64,000 nt of DNA from Arthrobacter stackebrandtii. Its GTDB lineage: Bacteria > Actinomycetota > Actinomycetes > Actinomycetales > Micrococcaceae. Below the pieces are notes generated by a model, which was not told the origin of the DNA, made no database searches, and saw only the letters and a list, made by a program, of their open reading frames with translations. The translations under genes were made by a program, and so were the position numbers. The stretch lies in NCBI RefSeq assembly GCF_017876675.1, contig NZ_JAGIOI010000001.1:1302001-1366000 (forward strand), read 5' to 3'. Shown here piece by piece: positions 26,973-36,053 of the stretch (positions are counted from its first letter, which is position 1; every line of letters starts with the position of its first letter).

Positions 26973-27602
26973 TTACGGCGAGTCGCGGGTGCTCTCCGGC
27001 GCCCCACTGCCATGCATGGAGGCTGCCGGGGTGTCGCGCTGCGCATAGCGCAAGGGCGAGACGACGAATGCAGCGGTCACGAGCAGGACGAGCACGGTCC
27101 CGATCGAGCAGACCCGGGTCACCACCGAAGTTGTCCGCGCCCGCAACATACGGCGGGTTGCATTCAGCAGGCCAAACCCGGCCAGGCCCCCAACCGTATT
27201 GACGATCAGGTCGGTGGTATCGGAGCTGCCCACCGCCAGGGCCTACTGGCTGATTTCAGGCACCCGGCTCCCCGCGGCGACTGTGGCGGCGGTCTTCCAC
27301 CACGTCCATGATGGCAGGAGAACGGCGAGGTAGAACCCGAAAGGTACGAAGAGCAGGAAGTTCGCAATGAGTTCCAGGGGCATGCTCGCGCCACTTGTGC
27401 CGTTGGCGATGAACGGCACAAGCTTGATCCCGCGCAGTCCGCCACTGCCGACCCAGGGAACCTCGAGCTTCCACAGCACGACCCAAGCCAGCAGGACCAG
27501 ATAGATCACGAAAAGCACTGCCAGCAGTGTGCTTCTGCCTTCGTCAGGATTCTCATGGGCATGCGTCTCATTCGGGGTCATCGCGGTTCGATTATCCCGC
27601 AT
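26973..27602 (-). pseudogene. vanZ-like gene interrupted by one in-frame amber codon
   Basis: Read through a single TAG at 27243-27245 (codon 120), the frame gives a 209-residue VanZ-family membrane protein. It has a first helix LLAVLFVIYLVLLAWVVLW, then IKLVPFIANG and ELIANFLLFVPFGFYLAVLLP. After the stop comes ALAVGSSDTTDLIVNTVGGLAGFGLL, the conserved VanZ segment in which an aspartate/asparagine pair (D-x-x-x-N) is diagnostic. The usual residue at the stop is tyrosine (EISQY), so one base change suffices. VanZ proteins are linked to teicoplanin resistance, but their chemistry is unclear. The ATG overlaps the end of the upstream remnant (TGATG), with GGGGGA before it. Confidence 0.8.
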
Positions 27603-27709
27603 CAGCGTCCCCCGGCAGGCTCCTCGGTGGCAGGGTTCCATCCGATCGCCGGGGCAATGTACTTGGCGATGTTTTCCAGCATTTTCGTGTTGTACGCAAC
27701 GCCAAGCTG
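27602..27709 (-). pseudogene. 3' end of a luciferase-like monooxygenase gene, copy 1
   Basis: The minus strand reads QLGVAYNTKMLENI, then AKYIAPAIGWNPATEEPAGGR and TGA. It matches the C-terminus of the intact monooxygenase at 28121, but with its own tail, so it comes from a paralogue rather than a recent copy. Similarity begins sharply at QLG. Its stop overlaps the vanZ start (TGATG), which suggests that a full monooxygenase gene once formed an operon with vanZ. Confidence 0.75.
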
Positions 27710-27751
27710 GCTCGAGATCTGTCACCAATACCGCGGGCAGTCTTGTTAGCC

Positions 27752-28045
27752 CTACGGGTCGTAGAGATATCCGGTTGCGGGGTCGATTCCAGCGAGGAAG
27801 TCACGAATAGAGGCTAAGCGCTGCTCATGGCTAAGTGGTTCAGGGCTGCCGAACGTGCTGAAACCATAACCGTCGTTGGGCCCAGAGATCCAGTCATAAT
27901 GCGTCGAACCATCGCCGTCGCTCCTGCGCACTGCGAATGTCTCGCCATCCACGGTGAAGTTCCCGAGCTCTCTATAAGTGCGCATGTCCGGAGGCGCAGG
28001 CGCATAGAACCATCCCTCGTCCGTAGGGTTGCGATCGCTCTCCAT
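27752..28045 (-). CDS. Conserved small protein of unknown function, 97 aa
   Basis: The protein starts MESDRNPTDEGWFYAPAPPD, continues with FTVDGETFAVR and a THYDWISGPNDGYGF segment, and ends with a helical RLASIRDFLAGIDPATGYL. It is acidic and soluble, with many aromatic residues, and the reading frame looks coding throughout. An in-frame start 12 codons earlier is possible. I do not recognise a family. It lies between the intact monooxygenase and the first 3' remnant. Confidence 0.6.
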   Translation of the reverse strand: MESDRNPTDEGWFYAPAPPDMRTYRELGNFTVDGETFAVRRSDGDGSTHYDWISGPNDGYGFSTFGSPEPLSHEQRLASIRDFLAGIDPATGYLYDP

Positions 28046-28120
28046 GACTTCAACTCTACCGAACACCGAGAGCCACATCACACAGCATGCCTCTCAGTGG
28101 CGCCCCAGATTCTCGGCTCC

Positions 28121-29167
28121 CTATAAGTTCGGCACCCAGCCGATCGCGGGTGCAATGTGCTCGGCAATGTTGGCCAGCATCTTCGAGTTGTAAGCGACCC
28201 CGAGCTGGTTGGGCACCGTGAGCATGAGGGTGTCGGCGGAGCGGACAGCCTCATCGGCGGCCAGCTCTGCCGCAATCTGCGCGGGGTCGCCCATGTAGCT
28301 CTTGCCGAAGCGTGAGAGCAGGCCGTCGATCATGCCCACCTGATCGCGGCTGTCAGCCTGGGCACGCAGCCCGAAGTACATCTGGTCCACGTCGTCCACG
28401 ACAGGAATGACAGAGCGGCTGACGGAAACGCGGGGCGTGAAATCGTGGTCCGCGGCGGCCCACTCGTCCCGGAACAGCTGGATCTGCTCGGCCTGCAGCT
28501 GGTCGAAAGGCACTCCTGTGTCCTCCGTGAGCAGGGTGGAGCTCATCAGGTTCATACCCTGCTGGGCAGCCCACACGGCCGTGGCCCGGGAACCGGCGCC
28601 CCACCAAATCCGCCGGGACAGTCCGGGCGACTGGGGCTCGATGCGCAGCAGGCGCTCCCCTCCCATGTACGCATGGTCACCGGGCTCCGCCACGCCCGCC
28701 CCTGAAATCGCATGTCTGAACGACGCCGTGTGGCGGCGGGCCATGTCGGCGACGGTTTCGCCGTCGAGCGGGTGGTAGCCGAAGTCGGCGGCGCCGTTGG
28801 CGGCGGGTTCGGGTGAACCACGGCTGACCCCGATCTGCAGCCGGCCGTCGCTGATCAGGTCAGTGGCGGCCGCCTGCTCCGCCATGTAAAGGGGATTTTC
28901 ATAGCGCATGTCAATGACGCCTGTGCCGATTTCAATGCGGCTGGTCCGGGCGGCTATGGCGGCCATCAGCGGGAACGGTGAGGCCTGCTGGCGGGCAAAG
29001 TGGTGGACGCGGAAGAAGGCGCCGTCGATGCCCAGCTCCTCGGCGGCCACGGCCAGGTCGATGGCCTGGTGCAGTGAGTCCGCGGCCGTGTTGGCCTGCG
29101 AGCCCCGGCCCGTGCCGTAGTGGCCGAAGGACAGGAATCCTATGCGTTTCTTGAAAGTTGTCTCCAT
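28121..29167 (-). CDS. LLM class flavin-dependent oxidoreductase
   Basis: 348 residues from ATG 29167; a GTG three codons earlier is equally open. It has the bacterial luciferase-like TIM-barrel pattern: RIGFLSFGHYGTGRG, AVAAEELGIDGAFFRVHHF, the ARTSRIEIGTGVIDMRYENPLYMAEQAAATDLIS strand-helix region, and GRLQIGVSRGSPEP. Such enzymes use reduced FMN and oxygen to oxidise small organic molecules. The C-terminal QLGVAYNSKMLANI segment is the part duplicated as remnants downstream. The substrate is unknown. Confidence 0.88.
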   Translation of the reverse strand: METTFKKRIGFLSFGHYGTGRGSQANTAADSLHQAIDLAVAAEELGIDGAFFRVHHFARQQASPFPLMAAIAARTSRIEIGTGVIDMRYENPLYMAEQAAATDLISDGRLQIGVSRGSPEPAANGAADFGYHPLDGETVADMARRHTASFRHAISGAGVAEPGDHAYMGGERLLRIEPQSPGLSRRIWWGAGSRATAVWAAQQGMNLMSSTLLTEDTGVPFDQLQAEQIQLFRDEWAAADHDFTPRVSVSRSVIPVVDDVDQMYFGLRAQADSRDQVGMIDGLLSRFGKSYMGDPAQIAAELAADEAVRSADTLMLTVPNQLGVAYNSKMLANIAEHIAPAIGWVPNL

Positions 29168-29262
29168 GTTCGGCACAACACGGCCCCGGCCCGGACTATT
29201 CCATGCATACGCATATAGCTACCTGCGCGGAAAGCGCAAGTCCGGGATGCCGGGGCTGCGCG

Positions 29263-29409
29263 TCAGGCGCGCTTCTTCGTGATCTTGGCTACCGGGTCTG
29301 CGGATTCGTCCGCCGCGCCCCGGGCCTTCTTCTCGGCGCGCTTGGCCTTGATGGCGTGGCCCTTGTCCATCTTTTTGTGTTCGTGGTGGTGCGGCTGCTT
29401 GTCAGGCAT
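29263..29409 (-). CDS. Small basic histidine/lysine-rich protein, 48 aa
   Basis: The product starts MPDKQPHHHEHKKMDKGHAI, continues AKRAEKKARGAADESADPVA and ends KITKKRA. It is rich in Lys, Arg and His. ATG 29409 was chosen over an earlier start because GAAGAGGTTGAG lies upstream. It could bind nucleic acid or metal; no family is recognised. Its coding nature is supported by the clean ribosome site and strong lysine bias. Confidence 0.55.
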   Translation of the reverse strand: MPDKQPHHHEHKKMDKGHAIKAKRAEKKARGAADESADPVAKITKKRA

Positions 29410-29542
29410 TGCTCTCAACCTCTTCTTCACTGGAAAAGTTCGCTTCGGTTCCGGCCGCACGGCCAAAACCGCCCCCACGTGAAACGTTACGCCTGTTGCC
29501 GCCGTCCCGACAGGGGCGGCGGCCGGAGCATGAATCGCGAGG

Positions 29543-29611
29543 GCGTTCGGGAAAAACGCGCCATTGCTGCGAGAGCGTTCGGGAAAAACGCGCCATTGCT
29601 GCGAGAGCGTT
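29543..29611. repeat. Repeat family A: two tandem 32-bp units
   Basis: Identical units at 29543-29574 and 29575-29606, beginning GCGTTCGGGAAAAACGCG and containing CCATTGCTGCGAGA, followed by a partial third (GCGTT). The core is the reverse complement of TCGCAGCAATGGC found at 34742 and 55700. It lies just after the exporter genes and could terminate them. Confidence 0.75.
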
Positions 29612-29637
29612 GGTGGCGGGTCCGGGACCCGCCGGGG

Positions 29638-31383
29638 TCAGGCGTCCTGGCGCCAGGAATGCCACAGGGCGGCGTAGGATCCGTTCTTTGCAACGAGTTC
29701 GTCGTGCGAGCCCAGCTCGGTGATCCGGCCGGCCTCCACAACGGCCACCCGGTCGGCGTCGTGCGCGGTGTGCAGCCGGTGCGCGATCGCCACGACCGTC
29801 CGCCCGGTGAGCACGGCGCTGAGTGAGAACTCCAGGTCGCGGGCGGCCTGCGGGTCGATCAGCGAGGTGGCCTCGTCCAGCACGAGCGTGTGTGGATCGG
29901 CCAGGACCAGCCGGGCGAGCGCCAGCTCCTGGGCCTGCGCGGGAGTCAGCGTGTGCGAGCCCGAGCCGACCTCGGTGGCCAGCCCGTCCGGGAGGGCACG
30001 CACCCAGGCGAGGGATCCGACGTCGGACAGGGCCTTTTCAATCTCGGCATCCGAGGCGTCGGCCTTGCCCAGGCGGACGTTGTCGGCCAGCGTGCCCACA
30101 AATACGTGGTGCTCCTGGGTCACGAGCGCCACCTCGCCGCGCAGCTCATCCAGCGGCCGGTCCACCAGCGGCACCCCGCCAACAGTGACGGACCCGGACG
30201 TGGGCCCGTGGATCCCGGCAAGCAGGCGCCCCAGCGTGGACTTGCCCGCGCCGGAAGGGCCAACCATGGCCAGCCGCTCCCCCGGCACGAGTTCCAGGTC
30301 GATCCCGTGCAGCACATCGTGCCCGGGGCGGTAGGCGTAGCGGGCCTGGTCCACGAGGATCTCCTCGCTGGCGGGCACGGCGTCAGTGGCGGTGCGGTCA
30401 GTGCCCACATTGCGGATGCCCACGATGCGGGCCAGCGAGGAGGCGCCCACCTGGATCTCGTCGATCCACATGATCAGGGTGTCCACGGGGTCGATCAGCT
30501 GCATCGCATACAGCGCAACCGTGGCGACCATGCCGGTGGTGACCAGGTCCTGCGAGGCGAGCCAGCCGCCCCACAGCAGGACTGCGGCCACGGGCAGCCA
30601 GAAGGAAAATTCGGCGGCGGGGAACAGCACGCTGCGCAGTCCCAGCGTGTATTTTTCCTTCTCGAAGCAGTTCCGCAGCGCGTCGTCGATCCGCCGGCGG
30701 CGGTGCGGGCCGAGGCTGAGCGCGTCCACCGTGCGGGCGCCCTCGATGGTTTCTGTGATGGCGCCGTTGAGGACGGCGTAGCTTTCACGCTCGGCGAGAT
30801 AGCCCGGCGTGGCACGTCTGAGGTACCAGCGCGTGACCGGCAGCAGCAGCGGCACCCCCACCAGCAGTGCGAGCGCCACGAGCGGGCTCGCAATCACGGC
30901 CGCCGCCGCGGTCAGGGCGATCGTTGCCACCGACACGAGCACCTGCGGCACGCCGAAGCGGACCGTGTGCGAGACGGAGTCGACGTCGTTCGTGGTGCGC
31001 GAAACAAGGTCGCCCGTGCCGGCCTTTTCCACCGTCGACAGCGGCAGCGAGGTGACCTGCTCCATGAATTCCTCGCGCAGCTGGGCAAAAACCTTCTCGC
31101 CGAGGACCATGCCCTTGCGCTGCGCCCACCGCGTCAGCAGCGTCTGCACCGCCACAAACCCGGCCAGGCCCAGCGCCACCCCGGCGACAAATCCGCCCGT
31201 GGTGCCGGAGGCGATGGCATCCACCAGCCGGCCCACCAGGAGCGGGCCCGCCAGCCCGGCAACGGCCGCAAAGATGTACAGGCCGACGACGGCGGCCAGC
31301 GGCTTTTGGTGTTGGCGCAGCAGCCGCAGGCCTTCCGCCTTGACCTGTGCGGAATCCGCCACAGGCAGCCTTGTTTCAGCCAT
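29638..31383 (-). CDS. ABC exporter half-transporter with functional Walker motifs
   Basis: 581 residues: six transmembrane segments (residues about 30-320), then an ATPase domain with intact Walker A GPSGAGKST, Walker B TLVLDEATS and switch IAHRL. The signature motif, normally LSGGQ, is LTPAQ. It starts immediately after the stop of the partner gene (TAAATG). In heterodimeric exporters each ATP site joins the Walker motifs of one chain to the signature of the other. This chain supplies working Walker motifs to the one competent site and a poor signature to the other. Cargo is unknown; such pairs export peptides, siderophores or drugs. Confidence 0.9.
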   Translation of the reverse strand: MAETRLPVADSAQVKAEGLRLLRQHQKPLAAVVGLYIFAAVAGLAGPLLVGRLVDAIASGTTGGFVAGVALGLAGFVAVQTLLTRWAQRKGMVLGEKVFAQLREEFMEQVTSLPLSTVEKAGTGDLVSRTTNDVDSVSHTVRFGVPQVLVSVATIALTAAAAVIASPLVALALLVGVPLLLPVTRWYLRRATPGYLAERESYAVLNGAITETIEGARTVDALSLGPHRRRRIDDALRNCFEKEKYTLGLRSVLFPAAEFSFWLPVAAVLLWGGWLASQDLVTTGMVATVALYAMQLIDPVDTLIMWIDEIQVGASSLARIVGIRNVGTDRTATDAVPASEEILVDQARYAYRPGHDVLHGIDLELVPGERLAMVGPSGAGKSTLGRLLAGIHGPTSGSVTVGGVPLVDRPLDELRGEVALVTQEHHVFVGTLADNVRLGKADASDAEIEKALSDVGSLAWVRALPDGLATEVGSGSHTLTPAQAQELALARLVLADPHTLVLDEATSLIDPQAARDLEFSLSAVLTGRTVVAIAHRLHTAHDADRVAVVEAGRITELGSHDELVAKNGSYAALWHSWRQDA

Positions 31384-33201
31384 TTATGCCTCCCCTCCAT
31401 TGCTTTCCAGATGTCCGACGCCGTTTGTTGCGTTGGCACCAACGGCGGCTGCTGCGGTGGTTCCGCCGTGACCGTCCATGCCCTCACCGCGGATGACCAC
31501 CTTGCGGTATTCCGGGACGGTGTCCAATAGTTCCCTGTGCGTGCCCTGGGCCTGCAACTTTCCGTCCTTCAGGAAGGCGACGGTGTCCATGGCGCCGAGC
31601 AGCAGCGGGCTGGCCGTGACCATCACCGTGGTTTTCCCGGGTGTGCCGCGTTCACGCCGCAGGGCCGCGGCAATCCGGGCCTCGGTGTGGGCGTCGACAG
31701 CGCTGGTCGGTTCGATGAGCACCAGCACCTCCGCCTCCGTCAGCACCGCACGGGCCAGGGTCAGCCGCTGGCGCTGGCCGCCGGAGAAACTGCGCCCCTT
31801 CTCGGTGACCTCGTCATCCAATCCGTTCTCCAGTCCGTCAAAGACATCGTGGGCGCTGGCCACGTCGATGGCGGCCATGATCTCGGCGTCGCTGCGCCGC
31901 CCGGCAGGATCCAGTTCCTCACGCAGGGAGCCCGTGAACAGCTGGGGTTCGGCGTCGGAGACCACAATGCGCGAACGCACTTCGCGCAACGGCATGAGGT
32001 GCAGCACCTCCCCTCCCCAGCGGACCTCGGCCTCGCGCAGCACTGCGTCCTCAAAGCGGCCCAGCCGCCGGGCCAGGTCCGCAGACTGGGCAGGGTCGGC
32101 CGAGACGACGGCACAAAGCCCGCCCGGGGCAACCACCACGCCGGAGACCGAGTCAACCAGGGCGCTCGGTGCGGCAGGCCCGGGAACCGTTGTCTCGGCG
32201 TCGTGCACGGCGGACGGCGTGGCCAGGACGTCGATGATGCGGCGAGCGCCAACGTGGGCGCGGATGAAGCGCGAGACGGCGTCGGCTGCGGTGCGGATGG
32301 GCGAGACCAGGAACACCGCGTAGCCGTAGAGCGCCACGAGCTGGCCCGGCTCGATCTGGCCAGAGACCGCCTGCAGCGCGCCGATCCAGGTGAAGGCGAC
32401 ACTGAAGACGCCGACGACGAGGACCTGGGCGGCATTGAGGTCGGCCAGGGACCAGGCCACCTTGTTTCCGGCCAGCTGCGTGGCCCGGGAGCGTTCGCGG
32501 TAGCGTTCCACGAAGATGTGCTCCCCGCCGATCCCGCGCAGGACGCGCAGCCCGGCCACGGTGTCGGCGCCCAGTGCCGTCATCTTCCCGGCAGCCTCAC
32601 GCTGTTCCTTCTGGCGGCGCTGCAGCGGCTTGATGACGAACAGCATTCCGGCCCCGCACAGCGGCACGCCGAAGAGCACCACCAGGCCAAGCTGCCAGGA
32701 GGACTGGAACACCAGGTATGTGACGAGCAGGTATCCGGCGACGGACCCGGCCAGGCGGGCTGCGACGTCGTAAATTTCACCAATGCGCATGGCATCCGAT
32801 GCTGTGGTGGACACGACCTCGCCGGTGGAGAACTTTTGCGGGAGCGCGTCGCCGCTGCGGGTCACCTTGTGGCCCACGGTCTGGGCGGAGCGGTAGGCGG
32901 CCTGCAGCCAGTTGCTCACCGACGCCCGGTGGCGCAGGGTGGCCGAGATGGATTGGACCACGGTCAGGCCGACGAGCAGGCCCACCCATGAGGCGAGGCG
33001 GGCGAAGTCGCCGGGCAGGATGCCCTGATCGATGGCCTGCCCCAGCACGAACGGGGTGAGCGCCTGGCACAGCGTCCAGATGCAGCCGTACAGGACGGCC
33101 ACCAGAAGCGTGCCGCGCTGGGCGCCGGCCAGCCACAACAGGTACCTTCCGGGGGAACGGAGATCGGGTTTTCCGGCGTTTTTATAGGGAAACGAGCGCA
33201 C
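31384..33201 (-). CDS. ABC exporter half-transporter with degenerate ATPase site
   Basis: 605 residues with an N-terminal transmembrane domain of six helices. In the ATPase domain the Walker A loop is lost (APGGLCAVVSADPAQSADL has no GKS/T), the Walker B aspartate is isoleucine (VLVLIEPTS) and the switch histidine is alanine (VTASP). The signature FSGGQRQRLTLARA is intact. It therefore cannot form an ATP site by itself but completes the site of the downstream partner. The polar C-terminal tail of about 30 residues is poorly conserved. It is first of a two-gene operon. Confidence 0.9.
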   Translation of the reverse strand: MRSFPYKNAGKPDLRSPGRYLLWLAGAQRGTLLVAVLYGCIWTLCQALTPFVLGQAIDQGILPGDFARLASWVGLLVGLTVVQSISATLRHRASVSNWLQAAYRSAQTVGHKVTRSGDALPQKFSTGEVVSTTASDAMRIGEIYDVAARLAGSVAGYLLVTYLVFQSSWQLGLVVLFGVPLCGAGMLFVIKPLQRRQKEQREAAGKMTALGADTVAGLRVLRGIGGEHIFVERYRERSRATQLAGNKVAWSLADLNAAQVLVVGVFSVAFTWIGALQAVSGQIEPGQLVALYGYAVFLVSPIRTAADAVSRFIRAHVGARRIIDVLATPSAVHDAETTVPGPAAPSALVDSVSGVVVAPGGLCAVVSADPAQSADLARRLGRFEDAVLREAEVRWGGEVLHLMPLREVRSRIVVSDAEPQLFTGSLREELDPAGRRSDAEIMAAIDVASAHDVFDGLENGLDDEVTEKGRSFSGGQRQRLTLARAVLTEAEVLVLIEPTSAVDAHTEARIAAALRRERGTPGKTTVMVTASPLLLGAMDTVAFLKDGKLQAQGTHRELLDTVPEYRKVVIRGEGMDGHGGTTAAAAVGANATNGVGHLESNGGEA

Positions 33202-33408
33202 TACGGCCTTCTAGCTTTTTTGTGGATTGGCAGGCGGTTTTGGCGCGATCCGGCAATCCGCCTTCGAGGCGGAGCGATCGGCGCGGGCGGGGGCTGCGTT
33301 ATCTATCTCACAGGTTCACAGTAGTGCACGCGGGGAGTCCGGGACAACGTTTCCCGGCGCGCCGTCCGAAAATGGGCCGGTTCGGATAGGCTCACGGAAT
33401 ACGCACAA

Positions 33409-34701
33409 GTGATGGGGGCGGACTTGTCCACGCAGCATGAGCACAACACGGTTGCCATTTCCGAATTCCACCGCGAGAAACGCAGCCAGCGGCGGCAAAT
33501 CTTCACGCTGCTGTTCCTTGGCTGGCTGCTGTGCCTGCTCATCCTGCAGATCCACCACCCCTTCGACACGGGCGTCATCGCCAACTTCGGTGACCTCAAC
33601 GTGGTCTGGTCGCGTTTCCTGGAACGGGTGCTCGGCCCATTCACCAATCCCGGAACCTTTGAATTCAGCATTGACGCCCTGGGCTGGATCATCGGGGCCA
33701 CGGCAACCACGCTGGTGGCCCTCGTGTTCAGCGGCCGCAACCCGCTGGGCATGGCCAACGAGGCCCAGGTCATGGCGCTGGATGAACTACTTGAACTGCT
33801 GACCCTGCTGGTGGGAACAGCCGCCGCGGCCACCATGTGGATGGCCCTGCACAATGTGGTGTTCCTGCCCGCCGACCCGGATTCCGGCCCCAAGTTCTTC
33901 CTCGCCATGCTGTGCCTGATGCTGGTCATCTTCTCGGTGGTGCGCCAGCGCGACACCGCCGTGCAGCGGGAAATCGATGAGTTCCACCTGACCACCTCCA
34001 TGCGCCTGCACACCCAGCGGTGGGAACGCATGTGGGGCGTGTCCTCCCGCAACCGCATCCGCGCTGACCACCGCAAGACCAAAAAACTGGTGCTGTGGTG
34101 GATGTCCACCGGCCTGCTCATCACGCTTGTTCCGCTGGCCGCCTACAGCGAATTCACGCCCGTGCAGATGGGGCTGTCCGCGGTCGGCCTGGTCCTGCTG
34201 GCCGTTGTGACGGCCGCGCTGACCGCATTGGCGGTGTCCCTGTACCGCAGCAATCCGCACCCCGGAGTGGGCCTGGCCTACGCCCTGGTGCTGCTGGTGG
34301 TGGTGGTCCTTGTGGTTGTCAGCCCGCTGGCCGTTGCGGCGTGGCAAAACACCCAGGTGCTGCTGTCGCTGCTGGGCTACTTCATCTGGCTGGCCCCGTC
34401 GCTGCTGCTGATATTCCGCAAGCCGCAGTCCGCACACATGACGCCGCTGGAATACAGGCTCGCGGCCCGGTCCCAAAACCCCTGGAAGCACTCGCTGGTT
34501 GCGGTGTTCGACGGCGCCCGCGAGTCCGCCTATTGGATCGAGCTGGGGCTGGAGGCCCGGCGGCAGCGGCACTACCAGGCGAAACTGGCCCGCCTCATGG
34601 CCGACGAGGAGGCCGCCGCGGCCGCTGAGACCGCCTGTGGCCTTGCCGCGGCGGAGAGCTTAGCCGAGGCAGAAGAAATTGCCACGCCACCCGGCAGCTG
34701 A
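33409..34701 (+). CDS. Multi-spanning membrane protein of unknown function
   Basis: 430 residues from GTG 33409 (ATG one codon later is an alternative). About eight hydrophobic segments are seen, including IFTLLFLGWLLCLLILQI near the start, a pair around residues 80-160, and LVLLVVVVLVVVSPLAVAAW. A charged cytoplasmic part (RQRDTAVQREIDEFHLTTSMRLHTQRWERM) separates two membrane halves, and the C-terminus is helical and alanine/glutamate-rich. I do not recognise a family. It is divergent from the ABC exporter operon and ends at a repeat-rich convergent region. Confidence 0.7.
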   Translation: MMGADLSTQHEHNTVAISEFHREKRSQRRQIFTLLFLGWLLCLLILQIHHPFDTGVIANFGDLNVVWSRFLERVLGPFTNPGTFEFSIDALGWIIGATATTLVALVFSGRNPLGMANEAQVMALDELLELLTLLVGTAAAATMWMALHNVVFLPADPDSGPKFFLAMLCLMLVIFSVVRQRDTAVQREIDEFHLTTSMRLHTQRWERMWGVSSRNRIRADHRKTKKLVLWWMSTGLLITLVPLAAYSEFTPVQMGLSAVGLVLLAVVTAALTALAVSLYRSNPHPGVGLAYALVLLVVVVLVVVSPLAVAAWQNTQVLLSLLGYFIWLAPSLLLIFRKPQSAHMTPLEYRLAARSQNPWKHSLVAVFDGARESAYWIELGLEARRQRHYQAKLARLMADEEAAAAAETACGLAAAESLAEAEEIATPPGS

Positions 34702-34741
34702 TTCAAACCCCGCAGCACATCCCGGCCTGTTTTGCCCAACC

Positions 34742-34787
34742 CTCTCGCAGCAATGGCTGACTTTTTGGGAACCCTCTCGCAACGCTC
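34742..34787. repeat. Repeat family A copy
   Basis: CTCTCGCAGCAATGGCTGAC followed by TTTTTGGGAA and a second half CCCTCTCGCAACGCTC. It lies in the convergent gap between the membrane protein and acdS genes, directly before a family B copy. Confidence 0.7.
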
Positions 34788-34801
34788 TTGGCACCCGCCC
34801 G

Positions 34802-34856
34802 GCCCCGGCGGCAGGCGGGCCGGCGGCGCAGGGCGGGTGTCCGGCGTCGTGCTTGG
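34802..34856. repeat. Repeat family B, copy 1 (55 bp)
   Basis: A 55-base element beginning GCCCCGGCGGCAGGCGGGCC and ending GTGTCCGGCGTCGTGCTTGG. It matches the element at 48672-48726 at 49 of 55 positions, and its GTGTCCGGCGTCGTG core occurs inverted near 52033 and 56411. Confidence 0.8.
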
Positions 34857-34868
34857 TATTGGTGGGAC

Positions 34869-35876
34869 TCAGCGGAACAGCCCGCTGTAGGCGTTCAGGG
34901 CGAGCTGGCCGCCGAGGTGCGCGTACAGGACGTTGCTCGCGGCGGGGATATCCCTGGATTTGACCAGGTCGATGAGCCCGGCCATGGATTTTCCTTCGTA
35001 GACGGGGTCGATGATCATGCCCTCGAGGGAACCGGTGAGGTGGATGGCGTCGAGCGTGGACTGGACGGGGATGCCGTAGGAGTCCCCGGCCCAGCCCTCG
35101 AGGACGGTGATTTCATCGTCGCGGAGCTCGCGGCCCAGGCCGATGAGGTCCGCGGTGTGGCGGGCGATCCGGGCGACCTGTGCGCGTGTTTTCTCGATCG
35201 TGGCGGAGGCGTCGATGCCGATGACGCGGCGGGGGCGGTCCTGCCCGGCGAAGCCTGCGATCATGCCGGCGTGGGTGGATCCGGTGACGGTGCAGACGAT
35301 GATGGTGTCGAAGAAGACGCCCAGTTCCGCCTCCTGCGCCTGGACTTCATAAGCCCAGTTGGCGAAACCGAGGCCGCCGAGGCGGTGCTCGGAGGCGCCG
35401 GCCGGGATGGGGTAGGGCTTGCCGCCTGCGTCCTCAACCTCCTTGATGGCCTGTTCCCAGCTGCTGCGGATGCCGATGTCGAAGCCGGCCGAATCGAGGC
35501 GGACGTCGGCGCCCATGATGCGGGAGAGCTGGATATTGCCGACGCGGTCGCTGAGCGGGTCCGGCCAGTCGACCCAGTTTTCCTGGACCAGGCGGGCCTT
35601 CATGCCGAGCTTGGCGGCGACGGCTGCGACCTGGCGCGTGTGGTTTGACTGGTACCCGCCAATGGACACGAGCGTGTCGGCGCCCTGCGCGATGGCGTCA
35701 GGGACGATGTATTCCAGCTTGCGGGTCTTGTTGCCGCCGAAGGCCAGGCCGGAGTTGACGTCCTCGCGCTTGGCCCAGATCTTGGCGCCGCCGAGGTGTT
35801 GGCTCAGGCGGGGAAGGTCGTGGATGGGGCTGGGACCGAAGGTCAGCGGGTAGCGTTCAAAATCCGAGAGTGCCAT
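34869..35876 (-). CDS. acdS: 1-aminocyclopropane-1-carboxylate (ACC) deaminase
   Basis: 335 residues, close to the 338 of characterised AcdS. ATG 35876 gives the family start ([20 protein letters not shown]). The PLP lysine is Lys50 in [11 protein letters not shown]. Glu294 (in VYEGKS) and Leu321 (in YAHLGG) correspond to Glu295 and Leu322 of Pseudomonas UW4 AcdS, the two positions that separate true ACC deaminases from D-cysteine desulfhydrases. The enzyme converts the ethylene precursor ACC to 2-oxobutanoate and ammonia, a trait of plant-associated bacteria. It is divergent from a GntR regulator, with a palindromic site between. Confidence 0.95.
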   Translation of the reverse strand: MALSDFERYPLTFGPSPIHDLPRLSQHLGGAKIWAKREDVNSGLAFGGNKTRKLEYIVPDAIAQGADTLVSIGGYQSNHTRQVAAVAAKLGMKARLVQENWVDWPDPLSDRVGNIQLSRIMGADVRLDSAGFDIGIRSSWEQAIKEVEDAGGKPYPIPAGASEHRLGGLGFANWAYEVQAQEAELGVFFDTIIVCTVTGSTHAGMIAGFAGQDRPRRVIGIDASATIEKTRAQVARIARHTADLIGLGRELRDDEITVLEGWAGDSYGIPVQSTLDAIHLTGSLEGMIIDPVYEGKSMAGLIDLVKSRDIPAASNVLYAHLGGQLALNAYSGLFR

Positions 35877-35949
35877 GACGTCCTTGTCGAGTTGGCTGCG
35901 GTGCGCAGGAGTTTGCGGGCTGGCCGCGGTTGAACGGCCAGGCGTTTGC

Positions 35950-35969
35950 GTATGCAATATATTGCATAC
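35950..35969. promoter_or_regulatory. Perfect 20-bp palindrome, likely GntR operator
   Basis: GTATGCAATATATTGCATAC is a perfect palindrome 74 bases upstream of acdS and 85 bases before the divergent GntR gene. A related half site (TATGTTGCATG) overlaps the GntR start region near 36046-36056. The size and AT-rich centre fit FadR-subfamily GntR operators, so the neighbouring regulator probably binds here. Confidence 0.75.
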
Positions 35970-36053
35970 CACGGCCGGCCGGGTGTCAAGGGTTGCACGA
36001 ACACCCATGGGACGGCGGCCCGGAATCAACGGAGGCGATATATCCTATGTTGC

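Noticed and set aside
29543-29611. Tandem 32-bp repeats as a CRISPR array
   Set aside because: The units abut directly with no spacers and belong to the dispersed family A.
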